This document shows positions 8,949 to 18,796 of a stretch of 64,000 nt of DNA, piece by piece. The number at the start of each line of letters is the position of its first letter. Position 1 is the stretch's first letter. Origin of the DNA: Corynebacterium tuberculostearicum (GTDB lineage Bacteria; Actinomycetota; Actinomycetes; Mycobacteriales; Mycobacteriaceae); the NCBI RefSeq assembly GCF_013408445.1, contig NZ_JACBZL010000001.1:1736001-1800000 (forward strand), written 5' to 3'. Both the position numbers and the translations under genes were made by a program. The notes below the pieces were generated by a model, which was not told where the DNA came from, searched no databases, and saw nothing but the letters and a program-made list of their open reading frames with translations.

Positions 8949-10687
8949 GCGTCGCGCCGGATAAAGCGGGCAATCTTCTTGGCTAACTTCGGCGTGAGCG
9001 ATTGGCGGGATTGTGATCCTAAGACCTCATCCCAATACCAGAGCATTTCTTCAAAATAGTTGTGTCCGTGCCCGCCAGGGACGTTGAGGGAATTGATCTG
9101 GTCCAAGCCAATTTGCCACCAGGTAATAAACGGAACCCAATGCAGCTGCCGGAAGGTATCCGCGTGCAGCGCTTCCGGCTGCGGTTCATGAATCCAGGTG
9201 GGCCTGCGCACGAGAAGGTTGAGATCCCACCACACGATGGCGTCGGAAGCATGCTGGGCAATGAGCATGCGGGGTCGGCGCCAGGTATGGGCGTAGTCAT
9301 TGCCAAAGGCGTCGTGCAGCGTATGGTCAGGGGCCGCGGCGTAGCGCACATGCTTGCCGCCATCGATAACGGGCAGGCGTTCTAGGGAACCAATATCCCG
9401 GCGCAGGCGCTGCGTAAAGTGCGTCATGCGCGGGGGGCCGGAAAAAACTGCGCCATTACACGCGGAAAGTAGGTCTTCCACATTATGGTAGTTATCCATA
9501 ATGGCGTAGGCGCCAAGCGATTCACCTGCGAAGTAAAGCCGCGGGCGGTTTTCTTTAGGCAGCTTATCTATTTCTTCTTGTATGACCCGAATCAATTCGC
9601 GGGCCGCCTGCTTTGGCGCATTCTTATCCACGAGGTAGGAAAAAACCGAAGGCAGGTAGGAGTACTGCATGGTGACGGTGACGCAATCACCACCGGTCAA
9701 AAACTCATAGGAGCACGCACCCCAGTTATTGATCCATCCCGAGCCGGCGGGCATCTGGATAACAATAGTCTCTCGCCGCAAGGCACCGGTGCGTTCGAGT
9801 TCGGCGCGGATCTTTTCCGCGGATTGTTGGAAGGAGCGCCCTGGAATGTATCCGGCGTAGATGCGGATCGGTTCCTTTGCATCGGTTCCCGTCACTGTGC
9901 GGATATCGCGGGCGCGGGGGCCATTGGAGACAAAGCGGCGTCCCTGTTGTCCCAATGCCGACCACGGCTCGAGCGACCACGGACTGCCGGAGCGCTCCGG
10001 CTCCCACGGCATGGAGGTGCCGGGGAAAATCTGCTTATTTAACCGCTGCGCTTGGTGCGATAGCGAGCGCAGCCAGCGTCGAAAGACCACGCGGTCAGAA
10101 AGTGCAAACGCCGTGAGGCTCAGTCCCGCGGTAACCACCGGCCACGCAATGAGCGCCGGCACCCAGCGGCCCAGCTGGCGTGACAGTTTGGTGACGGCAA
10201 GCTGCGTGGCCTCCCCGATGAGTAGGAGCGTGCCGTAGCCTGCGGTGCCCGCAGCCAGGCCGATGGCCGCCGTGACGGGCCCGCGCACGAGCTGCTTATT
10301 GACCAACTCCGCCTGTTTTTTCTGATTGCGCAGCGAAAGCACGGCATTAAATGCAGTCCCAGCGCCAATAGCAAGGTGCACAATTTGTCGATGTTGAGGT
10401 CCGAGGCGGTCCTGCGGGCGCTTGCCAATGCTATTGAGCACGAAGCTTGTTGACGCCGCCCCTAGATGCCCGACGCCCTGCCCGATTGCCACGTTGGCGG
10501 CGGTCACCCACCACGGACGGGGCAGTAAGGAAGGCGAAACAGCAGCCCACGTAGCTAATTCCGCACCCAAAATTCCAGCCGACATATTGGGCGGTAAGGT
10601 TTGCCGGCTGGTCATACGGACGATGGGCGTGAGATCCGCGGCTACGCCAAGAGCGGTTAGTGCAGCGCGGCGGAGTGCGCGTTTCAT
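8945..10687 (-). CDS. Alpha/beta-hydrolase family membrane protein (Abhydrolase_9 type)
   Basis: 580 aa. The N-terminal half (about 35-210) is hydrophobic with several membrane helices, as in Abhydrolase_9_N. The C-terminal half is an alpha/beta hydrolase with nucleophile elbow FAGESLGAYA (Ser390) and a late His candidate in PGGHGHNY. The two-part architecture is typical of a mycolata/actinobacterial family with no settled substrate; a lipid or envelope esterase role is a reasonable inference only. Convergent with msrA. Confidence 0.7.
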   Translation of the reverse strand: MKRALRRAALTALGVAADLTPIVRMTSRQTLPPNMSAGILGAELATWAAVSPSLLPRPWWVTAANVAIGQGVGHLGAASTSFVLNSIGKRPQDRLGPQHRQIVHLAIGAGTAFNAVLSLRNQKKQAELVNKQLVRGPVTAAIGLAAGTAGYGTLLLIGEATQLAVTKLSRQLGRWVPALIAWPVVTAGLSLTAFALSDRVVFRRWLRSLSHQAQRLNKQIFPGTSMPWEPERSGSPWSLEPWSALGQQGRRFVSNGPRARDIRTVTGTDAKEPIRIYAGYIPGRSFQQSAEKIRAELERTGALRRETIVIQMPAGSGWINNWGACSYEFLTGGDCVTVTMQYSYLPSVFSYLVDKNAPKQAARELIRVIQEEIDKLPKENRPRLYFAGESLGAYAIMDNYHNVEDLLSACNGAVFSGPPRMTHFTQRLRRDIGSLERLPVIDGGKHVRYAAAPDHTLHDAFGNDYAHTWRRPRMLIAQHASDAIVWWDLNLLVRRPTWIHEPQPEALHADTFRQLHWVPFITWWQIGLDQINSLNVPGGHGHNYFEEMLWYWDEVLGSQSRQSLTPKLAKKIARFIRRDA

Positions 10688-10774
10688 AATGCCCGATTCT
10701 CCCAGATTTCGGTGGGAATTTCAGTGTGAGACTTAGCCCGTGCAAAAATCTCCACAAAGTTGCACAATAGGGTC

Positions 10775-11722
10775 ATGGCAAATCATGTAGGAAACAAAGT
10801 AGTTCTCATTGGCGCCGGCGATGTGGGAGTCGCTTACGCCTTCGCTCTCATCAACCAAAGCATCGTTGACCACCTGGCTATCATCGATATCGATGAAAAG
10901 AAGCTAGAGGGCAACGTCATGGACCTCAACCACGGTGTTGTCTGGGCCCCCACCCGCACCCGCGTCACCAAGGGCACCTACGCCGATTGCGCAGACGCCG
11001 ATATGGTCGTCATCTGCGCCGGTGCCGCACAGAAGCCGGGCGAGACCCGCCTGGACCTGGTGGGCAAGAACGTCAAGATCATGAACAGCATCGTCTCCGA
11101 TGTTATGGCGAATGACTTCGACGGCATCTTCTTGGTTGCCTCCAACCCAGTGGACATCCTGACCTACGCCGTATGGAAGGCCTCCGGCCTGGATCACAAG
11201 CGCGTCATCGGCTCCGGCACCGTGCTGGACTCCGCTCGTTTCCGCTACATGCTGGGCGAGCTGGAAGATGTTGCACCGAAGTCCGTACACGCCTACATCG
11301 TGGGCGAGCACGGCGATTCCGAGCTGCCGGCCGTCTCCACCGCCAATATCGCCGGTGTCCCGATGTCCAAGAAGCTGGACTCGGATCCGGAGTATGCAGA
11401 GCGCATCGAGAAGATTTTCGAAGACACCCGCGATGCCGCCTACTCCATCATTGACGCTAAGGGCTCCACTTCCTTCGGCATTGGCATGGGCCTGGCCCGC
11501 ATCACCGCCGCCGTCATCCAGAACCAGGATGTGGCGCTGCCAGTATCTGCTTACCTGCAGGGCGAGTACGGCGTAGAGGATCTCTACATCGGCACCGCTG
11601 CCATCATCAACCGCTCCGGCATCGTGCGCGCGATTGAGCTGCAGCTCAGTGAACACGAAAAGGAGCGTTTCGATGCTTCTGCCAAGACCCTGAATGACAT
11701 CAAGGAAGAGTTCTTCGGCTAG
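10775..11722 (+). CDS. ldh: L-lactate dehydrogenase (NAD-dependent)
   Basis: 315 aa from ATG 10775 ([18 protein letters not shown]), aligned with the start of C. glutamicum Ldh; a TTG 15 nt upstream is in frame but less likely. It interconverts pyruvate and L-lactate. The Rossmann motif GAGDVG is at 13-18, the substrate Arg is in KPGETR (R92), and the catalytic His is H179 in VGEHGD. Its stop overlaps the GTG start of the next gene by one base, so the two are translationally coupled. Confidence 0.95.
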   Translation: MANHVGNKVVLIGAGDVGVAYAFALINQSIVDHLAIIDIDEKKLEGNVMDLNHGVVWAPTRTRVTKGTYADCADADMVVICAGAAQKPGETRLDLVGKNVKIMNSIVSDVMANDFDGIFLVASNPVDILTYAVWKASGLDHKRVIGSGTVLDSARFRYMLGELEDVAPKSVHAYIVGEHGDSELPAVSTANIAGVPMSKKLDSDPEYAERIEKIFEDTRDAAYSIIDAKGSTSFGIGMGLARITAAVIQNQDVALPVSAYLQGEYGVEDLYIGTAAIINRSGIVRAIELQLSEHEKERFDASAKTLNDIKEEFFG

Positions 11723-12426
11723 TGAAGATTGTCGCCCATAGGGGATACTCCGGAAAATATCCGGAGCTATCCCCTCTAGCTTTTGAAAAAGCCCTAGATT
11801 TGCCAATTCACGGCGTCGAGTGCGATGTGCGCTTGACGCGCGATGGAAAAGTAGTGGTCCAGCACGATCCCACGTTGGACCGCACCGCAGGGCGTCCCGG
11901 CCGCATTTCCAAGATGGATTGGGAAGAATTGCGCGGCGTTGACATCGGTTCGGGCCAGCGCATGATGCTTCTCGACGAACTCTTGGAACTGCTCGAGGGC
12001 ACACCGCACCACCTTTATATCGAGACTAAGCACCCCTCCGGGCAGGGCGACATCCTGGAGGAGCAAACGGTGCTGCGCCTGCGTTATGCGGGGCTTTTCG
12101 ATGACCCCCGGATCCACGTCATTTCCTTTTCCCACCACGCCATCCGCCGCATGCAGAATTTGGCGCCGCACATGGACCGGATCTATCTTCGCCGCGATTG
12201 GGAACGCCACGTCAACCGTCCCGATGTAATGCTGTCCAGGCCCACCGCGCTTGGCGTATCGTTGTTGCGCGCGAAGCTGCAGCCGGCAATTATCGGCGCG
12301 CAGGGATTGCCTACCTACCTGTGGACCGTAGACAAGCCGGAAGATATGAAGTGGGCGTGGGCTAACGGGGTAGATATGCTCGCTACCAACCAACCCGAAG
12401 TGGCCCTACATGCCATTGAGCTCTAG
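11722..12426 (+). CDS. glpQ1: Glycerophosphodiester phosphodiesterase
   Basis: 234 aa. It hydrolyses glycerophosphodiesters to glycerol-3-phosphate and an alcohol. GDPD signatures: AHRGYSG with catalytic His near residue 5, VECDVRLTRDGKVVVQHDPTLDRT with the metal-binding acidic pair and second His, and YIETKHP. No signal peptide, so it is likely cytosolic. It starts with GTG overlapping the ldh stop. Linkage to ldh is also known in C. glutamicum, which supports the symbol. Confidence 0.85.
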   Translation: MKIVAHRGYSGKYPELSPLAFEKALDLPIHGVECDVRLTRDGKVVVQHDPTLDRTAGRPGRISKMDWEELRGVDIGSGQRMMLLDELLELLEGTPHHLYIETKHPSGQGDILEEQTVLRLRYAGLFDDPRIHVISFSHHAIRRMQNLAPHMDRIYLRRDWERHVNRPDVMLSRPTALGVSLLRAKLQPAIIGAQGLPTYLWTVDKPEDMKWAWANGVDMLATNQPEVALHAIEL

Positions 12427-12446
12427 TAAGCAGGTATCTTGGAGGC

Positions 12447-13367
12447 ATGGCCAAGAAGAAAAAGAACAAGGAACAGCTGCCTGAGGGCATGTCCCGCCGC
12501 CAGGCAAAGCTCGCTGCCCGCGCCAAGGAGCGCGCCGCCCTGGAAAAGGATCCCCGCCCCTACGGCGGACTTGCTGCGGAGGCCTCCCTGGTCGCCATGC
12601 AGGAGTTCGTCCCCTCCGCTTTTGCCAAGCTTGACGTTAAAGGCTGCGATAAGAACGTGTATGTAGCCACCGTCCTGCCGGGTGCTTCTGCTGCGCTTAT
12701 TCGGGACACCGAATTTGGCGGCGATGCCTTCGTGGGCCTGCAGGTACAGTCCCACACCCACAACCCGGGCCGCGACCTCGCCTTCGCCCTTAACTGGGTG
12801 AAGAATAACGAGCCGGGCGCCACCCTGGAATCCACCGCGGCTGACGGTTCGGAGCCGAAGCTGGAGGAGCTTATCGATGCCTCCGCTACCCTCGACGTGC
12901 AGGTTCACCAGGACTTCGAATGGTGGATTCCGGAGGGAGCACAGGTCACCCCGCAGATTGCGCAGTCGCTACGCGCCGCTAATGATTCCGTCATCGAGTC
13001 CCACCAGGTGGGCGAGAACATCACCGGTGCGGCCTTCTGGGCAAATGCCGGCGGCGGCAAGGCCCACATCCGTTGGGTCCGCCCGAATGACGATGAATCC
13101 GCATTCCTCAACGCTTTGGCGCGCGTCGCCGCCCGCGGCGAGCTGAACTTGGGCGAGGGCACCAAGTTTGCCGGTGTCTTCCGCACCCACGGTCTTATTG
13201 CTCCGGTCTTCGACTTGGATCCAGAGGTTGACCACGCTTCCTATGAGGACCACCTCACCCGCGTGGACAAGGCCTTGGAGGAAGAAATTTCTAATGATGC
13301 CCAGCTGAGCGCCGATGAGCGCAAGCAGCTAGAAAACATCAAGTCCCGCCAGGTGACCTTGCGCTAA
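12447..13367 (+). CDS. DUF5926 family protein
   Basis: 306 aa. It begins with a very basic stretch (MAKKKKNKEQLPEGMSRRQAKLAARAKERAA) followed by an acidic globular domain rich in Trp/Asp. It matches the actinobacterial DUF5926 family, whose role is unknown. It lies 20 nt after the GDPD gene and may belong to the ldh operon. It is the last intact core gene before the accessory island. Confidence 0.75.
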   Translation: MAKKKKNKEQLPEGMSRRQAKLAARAKERAALEKDPRPYGGLAAEASLVAMQEFVPSAFAKLDVKGCDKNVYVATVLPGASAALIRDTEFGGDAFVGLQVQSHTHNPGRDLAFALNWVKNNEPGATLESTAADGSEPKLEELIDASATLDVQVHQDFEWWIPEGAQVTPQIAQSLRAANDSVIESHQVGENITGAAFWANAGGGKAHIRWVRPNDDESAFLNALARVAARGELNLGEGTKFAGVFRTHGLIAPVFDLDPEVDHASYEDHLTRVDKALEEEISNDAQLSADERKQLENIKSRQVTLR

Positions 13368-13401
13368 AGACATAAAAAGTGGCCCCTCCTGTTGGACTGG
13401 T

Positions 13402-13623
13402 TTAATTCCAGGCGGTTAGGGGATTAAGGGCCTGATTCCGATAGTGCATCGGGGTCAGGCCCTTGAGTCATTGTTGGATGCGTGCGGTGTTGTACCACTG
13501 GATGTAGTCTTCGATAGCGTGGGTGAATCCCTCGACGTTGCTAGAGGCTTCTCCGTGGTGCATCTCGGTTTTAAGTGGCCGAAGAAGTTCTCCATTGCTG
13601 CATTGTCGTAACAGTTGGCTGAA
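13402..13623 (-). pseudogene. IS3-family transposase 3' remnant (orfB, IS150-like)
   Basis: On the minus strand the translation runs NCYDNAAMENFFGHLK, then after a one-base frameshift TEMHHGEASSNVEGFTHAIEDY and IQWYNTARIQQ, a stop, then LKGLTPMHYRNQALNPLTAWN. This is the C-terminal DDE end of an IS3-family transposase with one frameshift and one internal stop. The terminal inverted repeat region lies at about 13380-13400. It marks the left edge of the island. Confidence 0.8.
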
Positions 13624-13672
13624 GCGTCCTTGGCTTAGCTCCCTTTTTTCGACCCTGTGTTGATGGGCTGAA

Positions 13673-14224
13673 TTAGTACCTGGTTTCTACTTTTTGTGGG
13701 GTGGCGCAGTCGAATGCTCCAAGAAGCTGCTTGGTGTTCCACCAATGCGCCCTCCGCAAGGTGGCCAGTTCGGCTTTTGCGAGCGACGTCTACGGGTCTT
13801 GGGCGTGAATGAGTTCCGCTTTGTAGAGACCGTTGGCTGTTTCGACTAGAGCATGGTCATAAGTATCGCCGGCTGTTTCTATGTTTGGCCGGATTCCGGA
13901 ATTAGCTAAGGCGCGGAATACTTCAATGACACCTACTGACTGCCCCGATCGCTGTGGTACACCAGCTGGTCTCCGTAGATTTGTTCTGCAGTTGTTAGCG
14001 CATGTTCCAAGGCCTTTATGAGCAGCGCATCGGTACGCATCGTCAGAACTATCACGTACTGGGGCGCTGCCACGGTGCCCATCCCGCTATGTGTGATGAG
14101 ATACTCCAAAGGGCTAACCGACCTCCGTGTAGGCGCGGTGTAATGAGCCAGACTCCAGGCGAACCATGTCGGTGATCTGATTGACCGCTTTCTCTTTAAG
14201 CTCGGCGGAATACTTCCTAGGCAT
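13673..14224 (-). pseudogene. Second IS3-family element, internally deleted
   Basis: The minus strand starts MPRKYSAELKEKAVNQITDMV at 14224 (orfA start). After deletions it continues in orfB pieces: IETAGDTYDHALVETANGLYKAELIHAQDP, a stop, then LATLRRAHWWNTKQLLGAFDCATPQKVETRY and a stop. The central catalytic part is missing, so it is inactive. It sits between two other broken elements. Confidence 0.75.
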
Positions 14225-14377
14225 AGCAGTGCCCAATCCTTTCTTAGCTGAGGTAGGAACTAAACCCAGGATGCTTTAAACTGGAAGGCGCAGTCCCTTA
14301 TGGGGTTGCCCGCAAACCGTGGACACGTTGTTAAGCTGCTTAGGGGTTAAGCAGCGGCTTTCTTATTATCATTTTGA

Positions 14378-15209
14378 TCAGCGAGCTGAGCTTCGAAAAT
14401 CGACCGGGCTTACCATCCCGATGGACGAGTGGCGACGGCGCCGGTTGTAGACAATCTCAATCCAGCGAGCCACCGCCTTTCTAGCTTCGTTGCGGGTTCG
14501 CCATTTCTTCCGATCGTAAAATCCGGTCTTCAATGTCGACCAGAACGACTCGGCCATCGCATTGTCAAAGCAGACACCAGTACGGCCGACCGATTGTGCA
14601 ATCCCTAGTTCTTGACAGACCTGCCACAGCTGTTCGCTGGTGAACTGGCTACCACGATCGGCGTGGAAGACCACCCCGTGGGGTACCTCACCACGCAGGG
14701 TGTAAGCCATGCGCAGTGCACGTTCAACCAGGTGAGAATCCTGCACACTATCCATGGACCAGCCTAGGACTCGGCGGGAGTGTCCATCGCGGATAACGCA
14801 CAAGTACAACCAGCCTTCAGCAGTGCGCAGGTAGGTAATATCTGACATCCACACTCGGTTGAGCTCACCAGTATCAAACATGCGCTTGACCAGGTCAGGA
14901 AGCGTGGACTTACGCTTGGCTTGAATCGTCGTTACAGGAACAAATGCCCTGGGTGAAATGCCCTCAATACCCATCATCCGCATGCGTTTGGCCACAGTTT
15001 TTGCGATTCACATAGAACCCATCCTCGGCGAGTTCTGCAGTAATCCGTGGGGCACCGTAGACTTCGTCAGAATCTTCCCAGATGTCATGAATTTTCCTGT
15101 CTAACTGGTCGAGGAATCTCTGACGCTGATTTTCACCACGAAGCCGCACTGCTTGAGCCTTTTGCCATTTATAGTAGCCAGAACGGGAAACCTCTAATAA
15201 CCTGCTCAT
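14378..15209 (-). pseudogene. IS3-family transposase orfB, broken by a one-base insertion
   Basis: Two frames make one protein. The upstream part (MSRLLEVSRSGYYKWQKAQA to FYVNRK) and the downstream part (VAKRMRMMGIEGISP to the end) join if one A is removed from CGCAAAAACTG near 14999-15003. The downstream part holds the DDE core: WMSDITYLRT, VVFHADRGSQFTS and CFDNAMAESFWSTLK. The lesion is in a homopolymer, so it could be a real mutation or a sequencing error; it is distinct from the programmed orfA/orfB frameshift. Confidence 0.8.
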
Positions 15210-15245
15210 TCTTTTTATGCTGTAGTTCGCCTTGCTCTGGCTGTA

Positions 15246-15563
15246 TTAGCTCAAATTTTTCCGATCGCGTTGCTTCGCAGCGAAGAAGGCGGTGGCTTTT
15301 GACAAGAACTCTTTATCCATCTTGGCCTCAGCTAGCTCACGACGCAGGCGAGCGTTTTCGGCTCGTATATCGGCATCACTGCGGCCATCTACCGAGCCTT
15401 GGCGTTCCCGCTCGAGTTTGACCCACCTGCCTAAAATTGTGGCTGATACGCCAATTTCCTTAGCCACATGAGCGATTGGGCGCTCAGACTCGATGACCAG
15501 TCTGGCGGCCTCCTGCCGGTACTCCGGGGTGTACTTCTTCCTTGACGAACTCACAATGAACAT
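15246..15563 (-). CDS. IS3-family transposase orfA
   Basis: 105 aa with an N-terminal helix-turn-helix (KKYTPEYRQEAARLVIESERPIAHVAKEIGVSATILGRWVK) and a C-terminal leucine-zipper-like coiled coil (ENARLRRELAEAKMDKEFLSKATAFF). It binds the IS ends and normally fuses to orfB by frameshifting. It appears intact, but its partner orfB is broken. Confidence 0.85.
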   Translation of the reverse strand: MFIVSSSRKKYTPEYRQEAARLVIESERPIAHVAKEIGVSATILGRWVKLERERQGSVDGRSDADIRAENARLRRELAEAKMDKEFLSKATAFFAAKQRDRKNLS

Positions 15564-15610
15564 CCTCTCCTACGGACACAAGATCCGTACTAATAGGGTG
15601 TCCACTAAAC

Positions 15611-15857
15611 GAGGGTAACCTCACAGAGACACCGCTGAGTGTTTTTCGCCATGAGCTTGAGCAAGCTGATTGCGTTTATGTTGCGAGTGGTGAAACATTC
15701 CGCTTGCTTCATGCGCTGAAATCTACCGGGGCAGATCAGCTTCTTGCTGACGCCGTGCGTAATGGAAAGTTGTATGCGGGAAGCTCTGCTGGGGCGATTA
15801 TTGCTGGACCTTCAATCGAGCCAGCAACGGTGATGGATGATCCTTCAACCGCTCCGA
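15611..15857 (+). pseudogene. Peptidase E (S51)/GATase1-like fragment
   Basis: In frame, from TPLSVFRHELEQADCVYVASGETFRLL to YAGSSAGAIIAGPSIEPATVMDDPSTAPR. GSSAGA carries the nucleophile Ser of the S51 family. Both ends are missing: the left end is cut by the IS3 element and the right end by the IS256 element. It is a core-type gene destroyed in place or a piece carried with the island. Confidence 0.75.
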
Positions 15858-17289
15858 GAGTGTCTGATGGTTTGTGTGTGGGTTCCCAACCCGCACAAGG
15901 AGATGGACCAGAATGACTACTGTGACAAGACGAGATCCGGCTGATAAGGCCAAGATTGATGCGATTGAAAAGAAGCTGCTTGCTAACCCTGAAATCGCGA
16001 AGCTGATTGATGACCTAGGCACGTCGACAACGGATGCCAATGACCTGGTTCGGGGCATGTTGCAAGCCTCGATTACTAGGGGTTTGAATGCTGAAATGGA
16101 TGCCCACCTTGGCTACGAGTCCGGCGACAGGAGCGGCAAAGCTGCAGCTGGGACAGACAATCACCGCAACGGCACCTACTCGAAGACCGTGGATTCTAAC
16201 TACGGGCCGGTCACCGTGGATATCCCCAGAGACAGGACTGGGACGTTTATCCCAACTATGGTCCCTAAAGGCTCGAGACGTTTAACTGATGTCGATGACA
16301 TGATTGTCAGCTTGTACGCAGGTGGGATGACCATTAGGGATATCCAGCACCACATGGCAACGGCGATGCGGGTTGATATCTCCCATGAGACGATTTCAGC
16401 GGTTACTGACGCCGTCTTGGATGAGGTCATGGTGTGGCAAAACCGCCAGCTAGATGAGTTCTACCCGGTCATTTTCCTGGACGCGCTGCGCATTAAAGTC
16501 CGCGATGGCGGCCGGGTTGTTAACAAGTCTGCGTACATGGCAATCGGTGTGGACCTCGACGGTATTAAGCATATTTTGGGATTGTGGATTGCCAAGGAAG
16601 AAGGTGCTTCCTTCTGGGCGCAGGTATGCGCCAACCTGTCCAACCGTGGGGTTAAAGACGTCTTTATTGTCTGCTGTGACGGGTTGAAAGGCCTACCCGA
16701 GGCAGTGGAGGCAACTTGGCCGAACTCTATGGTACAAACCTGCATCGTGCACCTGATACGTGCCGCGAACCGGTGGGTGGCCTACGGGGATCGCCGGGCT
16801 GTATCCGCCGCGTTGAAGAAGGTCTACACCGCCACAGACGAGTCCACAGCTAGGGCTGCTTTAGCCGAATTCGAGGCTTCCGAGCTGGGTGAGAAGTATC
16901 CCCGCTCAGTCAGAGTCTGGCGGGATGCGTGGGCGCGGTTTGTCCCGTTTCTGCAGTTCCCACCAGCAGCCAGGAAGGTCATCTATACGACGAATTCCAT
17001 TGAGTCGTTTAACAATGAGCTGCGTAAAGCTACTCGCAACGGGGTGCAATTCACCAATGATGAATCAGCGATAAAGACGCTGTGGTTGATGATCTGCAAC
17101 ATTGAAGACAAACGCGCTGCAAAGAGAGCAAAGCAGGGAAAGCGAGTCTCAAGAACAGCCGGCAGACTCATGGAAGGAGCTCGAGTTTCCGGCTGGAAGC
17201 AAGCCATCAACCAGATGGCCGTGGCCTACCCCGACCGCTTCGACAAGTACCTATAACCCCCAGCCCCACACACAAACAACTTGACGCTG
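15858..17289 (+). mobile_element. IS256-family insertion sequence (left copy)
   Basis: The outer end GAGTGTCTGATGGTTTGTGT and the inner end (read inward CAGCGTCAAGTTGTTTGTGT) share GTTTGTGTGTGGG and an AGYGTC tip, an imperfect inverted repeat of about 25 bp. About 1.43 kb with one transposase. No matching target duplication is visible because the flanks differ (peptidase fragment outside, IS110 inside). Confidence 0.8.
15913..17256 (+). CDS. IS256-family (mutator-type) transposase
   Basis: 447 aa from ATG 15913 (MTTVTRRDPADKAK). It has the family layout: N-terminal DNA-binding region, then the DDE core with VIFLDALRIKVRDGG, FIVCCDGLKGLPEAV and the C-terminal Glu region near TTNSIESFNNELRKATRN. 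Full length and apparently active. It differs from the right copy at scattered positions (for example TYSKTV against SYTKTV), so the two copies have had time to diverge or came from different donors. Confidence 0.9.
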   Translation: MTTVTRRDPADKAKIDAIEKKLLANPEIAKLIDDLGTSTTDANDLVRGMLQASITRGLNAEMDAHLGYESGDRSGKAAAGTDNHRNGTYSKTVDSNYGPVTVDIPRDRTGTFIPTMVPKGSRRLTDVDDMIVSLYAGGMTIRDIQHHMATAMRVDISHETISAVTDAVLDEVMVWQNRQLDEFYPVIFLDALRIKVRDGGRVVNKSAYMAIGVDLDGIKHILGLWIAKEEGASFWAQVCANLSNRGVKDVFIVCCDGLKGLPEAVEATWPNSMVQTCIVHLIRAANRWVAYGDRRAVSAALKKVYTATDESTARAALAEFEASELGEKYPRSVRVWRDAWARFVPFLQFPPAARKVIYTTNSIESFNNELRKATRNGVQFTNDESAIKTLWLMICNIEDKRAAKRAKQGKRVSRTAGRLMEGARVSGWKQAINQMAVAYPDRFDKYL

Positions 17290-17566
17290 ATAATGGGAAT
17301 ACAGGATCGGAACCACGTGGAATGACCCACTTCTTGACTGGCCATGATCTCCTCATGTGCCTTCAGCGTGATCTGTCTTCCATGTTAGTTCCGACCCTGT
17401 ACCGCAATCTGGTGAATCCGCCCATGACCTTATAGGAGCGTGACGTCTCCACCGTGACCACCCCGGCAGGTGTCTAGTGTAGTCGTCCCATCAGCGTCTT
17501 GTCTGCCCGGAAACCCCGGATCGCGGGTCACCCGCACGTTTGCTCACAGACAGGACCTGATCCCCA
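17290..17566 (+). ncRNA. IS110 left-end noncoding region, candidate bridge RNA
   Basis: 277 bp without a convincing gene between the IS256 right end and the IS110 recombinase start, present in the same form in the inverted copy (30039-30315). IS110-family elements encode in this position a structured bridge RNA that pairs with donor and target DNA. The call rests on position and conservation between copies; I did not fold it. Confidence 0.4.
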
Positions 17567-18796
17567 ATGTCTACCACTTTCGACTGCCCCACCGGCCCCG
17601 TTGCCGGAATCGACACCCACACCGATACCCACACTGTTGCCGTTATTTCGGACACCGGCCGGCACATCGCCACCGACACCTTCCCCGCCACCAACCCTGG
17701 CTACGTGGCGATTTCAGAGTTCATGGCAACCTACGGTGTCACCACCGTCGGTGTGGAAGGAACCAGCTCCTATGGAGCAGGCCTGACACGCCACCTTCGC
17801 ACCCAGAAATACTCAGTCGTAGAAGTCTTACGCCCTACCCGGGCCGTTCGACGCCGGGACGGCAAATCAGACCCCGTTGATGCTGTCGCTGCCGCCCGCC
17901 AGGTGCTCACCGGGGAAGCCTTAAGCATCCCGAAAGACACTTCCGGGCCAGTGGAATCCCTCCGTGGGTTGCAGATCACCCGCCGTCAGCTCGTGATGAC
18001 AGCAGCGAAACTGATGACAACGATCAAATCGTTGCTGGTCACAGCACCCGATGAGATTCGACGCCGCTATAGTGCGATGTCCACATTGGTCATGGTGGAG
18101 GCCTTGTCCCGGTGCCGACCATCAGCTGACCTGGCCGACCCCAGAAATGGGGTGCTCCTCGCGTTGAAGACATTAGCCACCACCTATCGTGATTTACAGA
18201 AACAGGGTACGCAGCTGGAAAAACACATCAGTATCCTGGTTGAGATGATCAATCCGCATGTGACCTCGATATTTGGGTGTGGTTCCGTGGTGGCTGCTGA
18301 TCTGATTGTCAGTGTGGGGGATAATCCAGGCCGGATTCACTCCGAGGCAGCATTAGCTCATCTGTGCGGGGCCGCACCGATTCCGGCTAGTTCTGGACGG
18401 ACTCATCGGCACCGTCTCAACCGGGGTGGTGATCGTCGGGCGAATTCTGCGTTGCATCGGATCGCGTTGGTGCGGATGCATCATGACCAACGCACCAGGG
18501 ACTACGTAGCCAAACGCACCAAGGAAGGATTGTCGAAAAAGGAGATCTTACGGTGTCTGAAACGCGCCATTGTCAGGGAGGTCTACCGGGTGTTGTGCTT
18601 GGGTCAGGCCGTTCTTCCAACGGGCCAGGTAGAGGTTGATGAACTCAAAGCTCGACGGATCGAGAGGCAGTTATCGCAAGCCCAGGTTGCTGAAAAACTC
18701 GGGTGTGCCCCGGCGAGAATCAGTGATATCGAAACCGGCAAGCGCCCTTTGCCGGAGTTGAGGTTGGCTTATGAAGAACTTCTCAAATCAGCTTGA
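17567..18796 (+). CDS. IS110-family DEDD/serine recombinase with C-terminal XRE-type HTH
   Basis: 409 aa. The N-terminal RuvC-like DEDD domain shows AGIDTHTDTHTVAVI, VGVEGTSSYGAGL and KSDPVDAVAAARQ. The C-terminal Tnp20 part has the Ser motif IPASSGRTHRHRLNRGG. Residues about 350-409 form an extra helix-turn-helix (ERQLSQAQVAEKLGCAPARISDIETGKRPLP), unusual for the family and suggestive of self-regulation or target binding. Its stop TGA overlaps the TTG start of a truncated downstream gene. Confidence 0.9.
   Translation: MSTTFDCPTGPVAGIDTHTDTHTVAVISDTGRHIATDTFPATNPGYVAISEFMATYGVTTVGVEGTSSYGAGLTRHLRTQKYSVVEVLRPTRAVRRRDGKSDPVDAVAAARQVLTGEALSIPKDTSGPVESLRGLQITRRQLVMTAAKLMTTIKSLLVTAPDEIRRRYSAMSTLVMVEALSRCRPSADLADPRNGVLLALKTLATTYRDLQKQGTQLEKHISILVEMINPHVTSIFGCGSVVAADLIVSVGDNPGRIHSEAALAHLCGAAPIPASSGRTHRHRLNRGGDRRANSALHRIALVRMHHDQRTRDYVAKRTKEGLSKKEILRCLKRAIVREVYRVLCLGQAVLPTGQVEVDELKARRIERQLSQAQVAEKLGCAPARISDIETGKRPLPELRLAYEELLKSA

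Larger units (their letters stand above)
14319..15605 (-). mobile_element. IS3-family insertion sequence, complete ends, frameshifted orfB
   Basis: Terminal repeats GTGGACAC at 14319-14326 and its complement at 15598-15605 enclose orfA and orfB in the usual IS3 order on the minus strand, about 1.29 kb. The right end abuts a peptidase gene fragment. Confidence 0.75.

Noticed and set aside
10904..12004. 366-codon open frame antisense to ldh and the GDPD gene
   Set aside because: Crosses two certain genes; no domain or start signals.
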